Below, piece after piece: positions 6,296 to 8,064 of a stretch of DNA of 8,064 nucleotides (position 1 is its first letter; every line of letters begins with the position of its first letter). Source of the DNA: Actinomycetes bacterium (GTDB lineage Bacteria; Actinomycetota; Acidimicrobiia; Acidimicrobiales; JAKAOS01); the NCBI GenBank assembly GCA_021790615.1, contig JAJYGW010000046.1, positions 1 to 8,064 of the forward strand. The letters are read 5' to 3'. Below the pieces are notes generated by a model, which saw only the letters and a list, made by a program, of their open reading frames with translations, ran no database searches and was not told the DNA's origin. Position numbers and translations under genes: made by a program.

Positions 6296-7120
6296 ATGCG
6301 CTACGGCATGATCCTTCCCGGTGGCAGCGCCCCCGAGCAGCTCCACCAGGCCACGCTGGCGGAGGAGTCGGGATGGGACGGGGTCTTCGTGTGGGAGGCC
6401 GCCTACGGGGTCGATGCCTGGTCGCTCCTCGCGGCGATCGCCGTCAGGACGACGCGGGTCACGATCGGGACGCTCTTGACGCCGCTTCCCTGGCGGCGCC
6501 CGTGGAAGGTGGCGAGCCAGGTCGCCACGGTCGACCAGCTCTCGGGAGGTCGTGTGGTTCTCACGGTCGGGATCGGGGCGATCACGGACGACCTCCCCCG
6601 CACCGGCGAGGTGACCGGACTCAAGGAGAGGGCGGAACGCCTTGACGAGGGGATCGACCTGATGCGGATCCTCTGGGAAGGCGGAACGCGGTACCAGGGT
6701 CGCTTCTACGACTACGAGGCAGGATCCCTCGACGAGCTCGCCTCGATGGGCGGACCCGTGCGGCCGCGCATCCCGATCTGGACGGTCGCCGTCTGGCCCC
6801 GAGCGAAGTCGATGAACCGGGCGCTGCGATGCGAGGGGGTGGTGCCCCAGTTCGAGGGGCTCGGCGACGACGCGCAGCCCGAGCACGCCCGGGCCGTCCG
6901 GGAGCACCTCGACGCCAGAGGAGGCTCCGGGATCGACGTCGTGGCGCAGGGCGAGACACCAGCGGACGATCCGGAGGCTGCCGCGGCCGTGGCTGCAAGG
7001 TGGGCTGAAGCAGGCTGCACGTGGTGGCTCGAGACGCGCTGGGAGATGCCGCACGGCACCGCTGAGCGGATGCGCCAAGTGACCGAACGGCTGAAGGCAG
7101 GGCCGCCGCGCCGTGCGTAG
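6296..7120 (+). CDS. LLM-class (luciferase-like) oxidoreductase, probably F420-dependent
   Basis: The 274-residue protein belongs to the bacterial luciferase-like superfamily, TIM-barrel enzymes using F420 or reduced flavin in the cytosol. It opens with MRYGMILPGG, then LAEESGWDGVFVWE (21-34), typical of strand and helix 1-2. TIGTLLTPLPWRRPW (56-70) with VATVDQLSGGR (76-86) and VLTVGIG (88-94) is the most family-specific stretch, followed by ERAERLDEGIDLMRILW (111-127) and YQGRFYDY (133-140). The last part, AGCTWWLE (239-246), matches the final barrel strand of this group. It is slightly shorter than many members (about 300-350). The strong Shine-Dalgarno fixes the start. It appears to be a single-gene unit, convergent with the fliD fragment. 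Cofactor and substrate are inferred or unknown. Confidence 0.88.
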   Translation: MRYGMILPGGSAPEQLHQATLAEESGWDGVFVWEAAYGVDAWSLLAAIAVRTTRVTIGTLLTPLPWRRPWKVASQVATVDQLSGGRVVLTVGIGAITDDLPRTGEVTGLKERAERLDEGIDLMRILWEGGTRYQGRFYDYEAGSLDELASMGGPVRPRIPIWTVAVWPRAKSMNRALRCEGVVPQFEGLGDDAQPEHARAVREHLDARGGSGIDVVAQGETPADDPEAAAAVAARWAEAGCTWWLETRWEMPHGTAERMRQVTERLKAGPPRRA

Positions 7121-8064
7121 CGCCAGCTGCCGCAGCGTTCGAGACGACAGAGCTGGCCGACCTCAGCCTCGCGGGCTCCGAGTGATCGCACACGAACGGA
7201 GCCCGCGAGGCCCGGGGCAGACGCGAGCGTCGCGGTGATGGTGCCGGCCGGCGCGGCGAGGCTCACCTGCGCGCCGGGGTTGATCGCGGACAGCGTCGTC
7301 GAGGTGCCGTCCACCGTGACGACCGCGTCCACCCCGGTCCCGCTCTGCCCCGTTGTGAGCCCGAGCGTGGCGAGGGCGGTCCCGCCCGTCACGGAGAGGG
7401 TCGCGGCGCTCCCCTGCTCCGTCGTCGAGAGCTGGAGAGCGCCGGTCGACGACAGCGACGCGGTCACCCCGGCGCCGGCCGCCTTCGCTGCGGCATTGAC
7501 CGACGCGACGAGCGCGGACGGCGTCTCGCCGGCGCCGGGCGCGAGCGTGAGGGTGTAGGCCGTGCCTCCGACGGAGAGCGCGAGAGTGTCGTTCGTGCCC
7601 GCCGTCACTGTCGACGAGGCCGCGAGCGGTGTGCCACCGGTCACGGATGCCGCCGCGGAGGACTGCGTGACGGCGATGGCGTGCGAGCCGAGCGCGAGCG
7701 TGGAGCTCGCCGAGAGACCGCTGAACCCGACGGCGGCACCACCGGTCGCGAGCAGCAGCGACGACGCGCTCGTCACGACCGATCCCGTCGAGCTCACCCC
7801 GCCCGCAGAGGCGAGCACGTTGCCCTGTGCGAGCTGGTCGACGGTGAAGCTCGCCGTCCCCTGCTGGGCGCCGGGAGAGGCCGTCGCGCTCGCGACGGAC
7901 GAGTCGGACGACGTCGCCGCCATGAGGTTCCACGAGCCCGGCGTGCCGATCGCCTGCGCCGCGGTCACGAGCGCCTGGAAGTCCGAGTTGATCGTCTGGT
8001 AGTCGGCGCTCTGGGAGCCGAGGCTCGACTGCTCGTTCTGCAGGTTCGTGATCGGGATCTGGTA
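6712..8064 (-). CDS. fliD: FliD-like flagellar hook-cap protein, N-terminus outside window, C-terminal part apparently lost
   Basis: The minus-strand frame enters at 8064 and stays open to a TAG at 6714-6712 (450 visible residues). Residues 1-292 (8064-7189) look like FliD, the cap that folds flagellin at the filament tip. A coiled-coil-like start (YQIPITNLQNEQSSL, then DYQTINSDFQAL) leads to SWNLMAATSSDSSVASATAS, the FTVDQLAQ motif (73-80), and a Ser/Thr/Ala/Gly-rich D2/D3-type region with VTGGTALATLGL and VDAVVTVDGTSTTLSAINPG. The segment APAGTITATLAS resembles the start of the flagellin hook IN motif. After about residue 291 this character ends. The remainder is arginine-rich and, below 7120, lies antisense to the LLM gene, so it is probably not genuine FliD sequence. 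The conserved C-terminal D0/D1 domain is missing. About 25-30 N-terminal residues should lie beyond the window. It may be a pseudogene, a short variant, or an assembly join. Confidence 0.7.
   Translation of the reverse strand, partial: YQIPITNLQNEQSSLGSQSADYQTINSDFQALVTAAQAIGTPGSWNLMAATSSDSSVASATASPGAQQGTASFTVDQLAQGNVLASAGGVSSTGSVVTSASSLLLATGGAAVGFSGLSASSTLALGSHAIAVTQSSAAASVTGGTPLAASSTVTAGTNDTLALSVGGTAYTLTLAPGAGETPSALVASVNAAAKAAGAGVTASLSSTGALQLSTTEQGSAATLSVTGGTALATLGLTTGQSGTGVDAVVTVDGTSTTLSAINPGAQVSLAAPAGTITATLASAPGLAGSVRVRSLGAREAEVGQLCRLERCGSWRYARRGGPAFSRSVTWRIRSAVPCGISQRVSSHHVQPASAHLAATAAAASGSSAGVSPCATTSIPEPPLASRCSRTARACSGCASSPSPSNWGTTPSHRSARFIDFARGQTATVQIGMRGRTGPPIEASSSRDPAS
7166..7211. 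repeat. Perfect 15-bp inverted repeat at the fliD break
   Basis: GCCTCGCGGGCTCCG (7166-7180) is the exact reverse complement of CGGAGCCCGCGAGGC (7197-7211), with a 16-base spacer. The right arm encodes the GLAGS residues of the FliD-like frame, while the left arm lies beyond the end of FliD similarity. It sits between the converging LLM and fliD genes and could be a bidirectional terminator. It could equally mark a rearrangement point. Confidence 0.6.

Noticed and set aside
6057..6311. 84-codon plus-strand frame before the LLM gene
   Set aside because: No conserved features, no good ribosome site seen, and it runs over the well-supported LLM start.
4922..7078. 718-codon open frame on the minus strand opposite the LCP and LLM genes
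   Set aside because: It is antisense to two clearly recognised proteins and the gap between them. Its composition (Arg, Val, Glu, Asp, His) is that of an antisense shadow.
7166..7211. Invertible DNA switch defined by the 15-bp inverted repeat
   Set aside because: The segment between the arms is only 16 bases, too short for a typical phase-variable cassette, and no recombinase gene is in the window.

Overview
The window is very GC-rich with strong GC bias at third codon positions. Its gene set fits a high-GC actinobacterium: a beta-phosphoglucomutase/GH65 pair resembling Mycobacterium tuberculosis Rv3400-Rv3401, an LCP-family cell-wall ligase, an LLM-class (probably F420-dependent) oxidoreductase and a flagellar hook-cap gene. 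Motility combined with these families is compatible with an Acidimicrobiia-like lineage, but that placement is inference. I see no rRNA, tRNA, CRISPR array, transposase or phage gene.

Layout: (1) 2-205 (+) is the C-terminal end of an unrecognised membrane protein. (2) 206-706 has no convincing plus-strand gene. It holds a possible 43-residue minus-strand protein (324-455) and, at 694-699, a -10-like hexamer. (3) 707-1450 and 1452-3809 (+) encode a HAD-family beta-phosphoglucomutase and a GH65 disaccharide phosphorylase, one base apart. (4) 3865-4431 (+) is a small SRPBCC-like protein that may have its own leaderless promoter. (5) 4432-4678 is a regulatory gap with a hairpin and 11-bp-spaced TTC-type repeats. 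(6) 4679-5962 (+) is a LytR-CpsA-Psr protein. (7) 5963-6295 is a gap with hairpins and palindromes. (8) 6296-7120 (+) is the LLM oxidoreductase with a strong Shine-Dalgarno. (9) The minus strand at the right edge carries the N-terminal part of FliD. It enters from beyond the window and loses FliD character near 7189, beside a perfect 15-bp inverted repeat.

How the genes work together: the HAD/GH65 pair forms a short catabolic module. GH65 would phosphorolyse an alpha-linked glucose disaccharide (trehalose, maltose or kojibiose cannot be told apart here) to glucose and beta-glucose 1-phosphate, and the mutase converts the latter to glucose 6-phosphate without using ATP. The SRPBCC-like gene, the LCP gene and the LLM gene look like separate transcription units. 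I found no clearly novel multi-gene system. The points most worth a second look are the broken fliD junction, the ordered repeats upstream of the LCP gene, two TANNNT motifs placed for leaderless starts, and the small minus-strand ORF.
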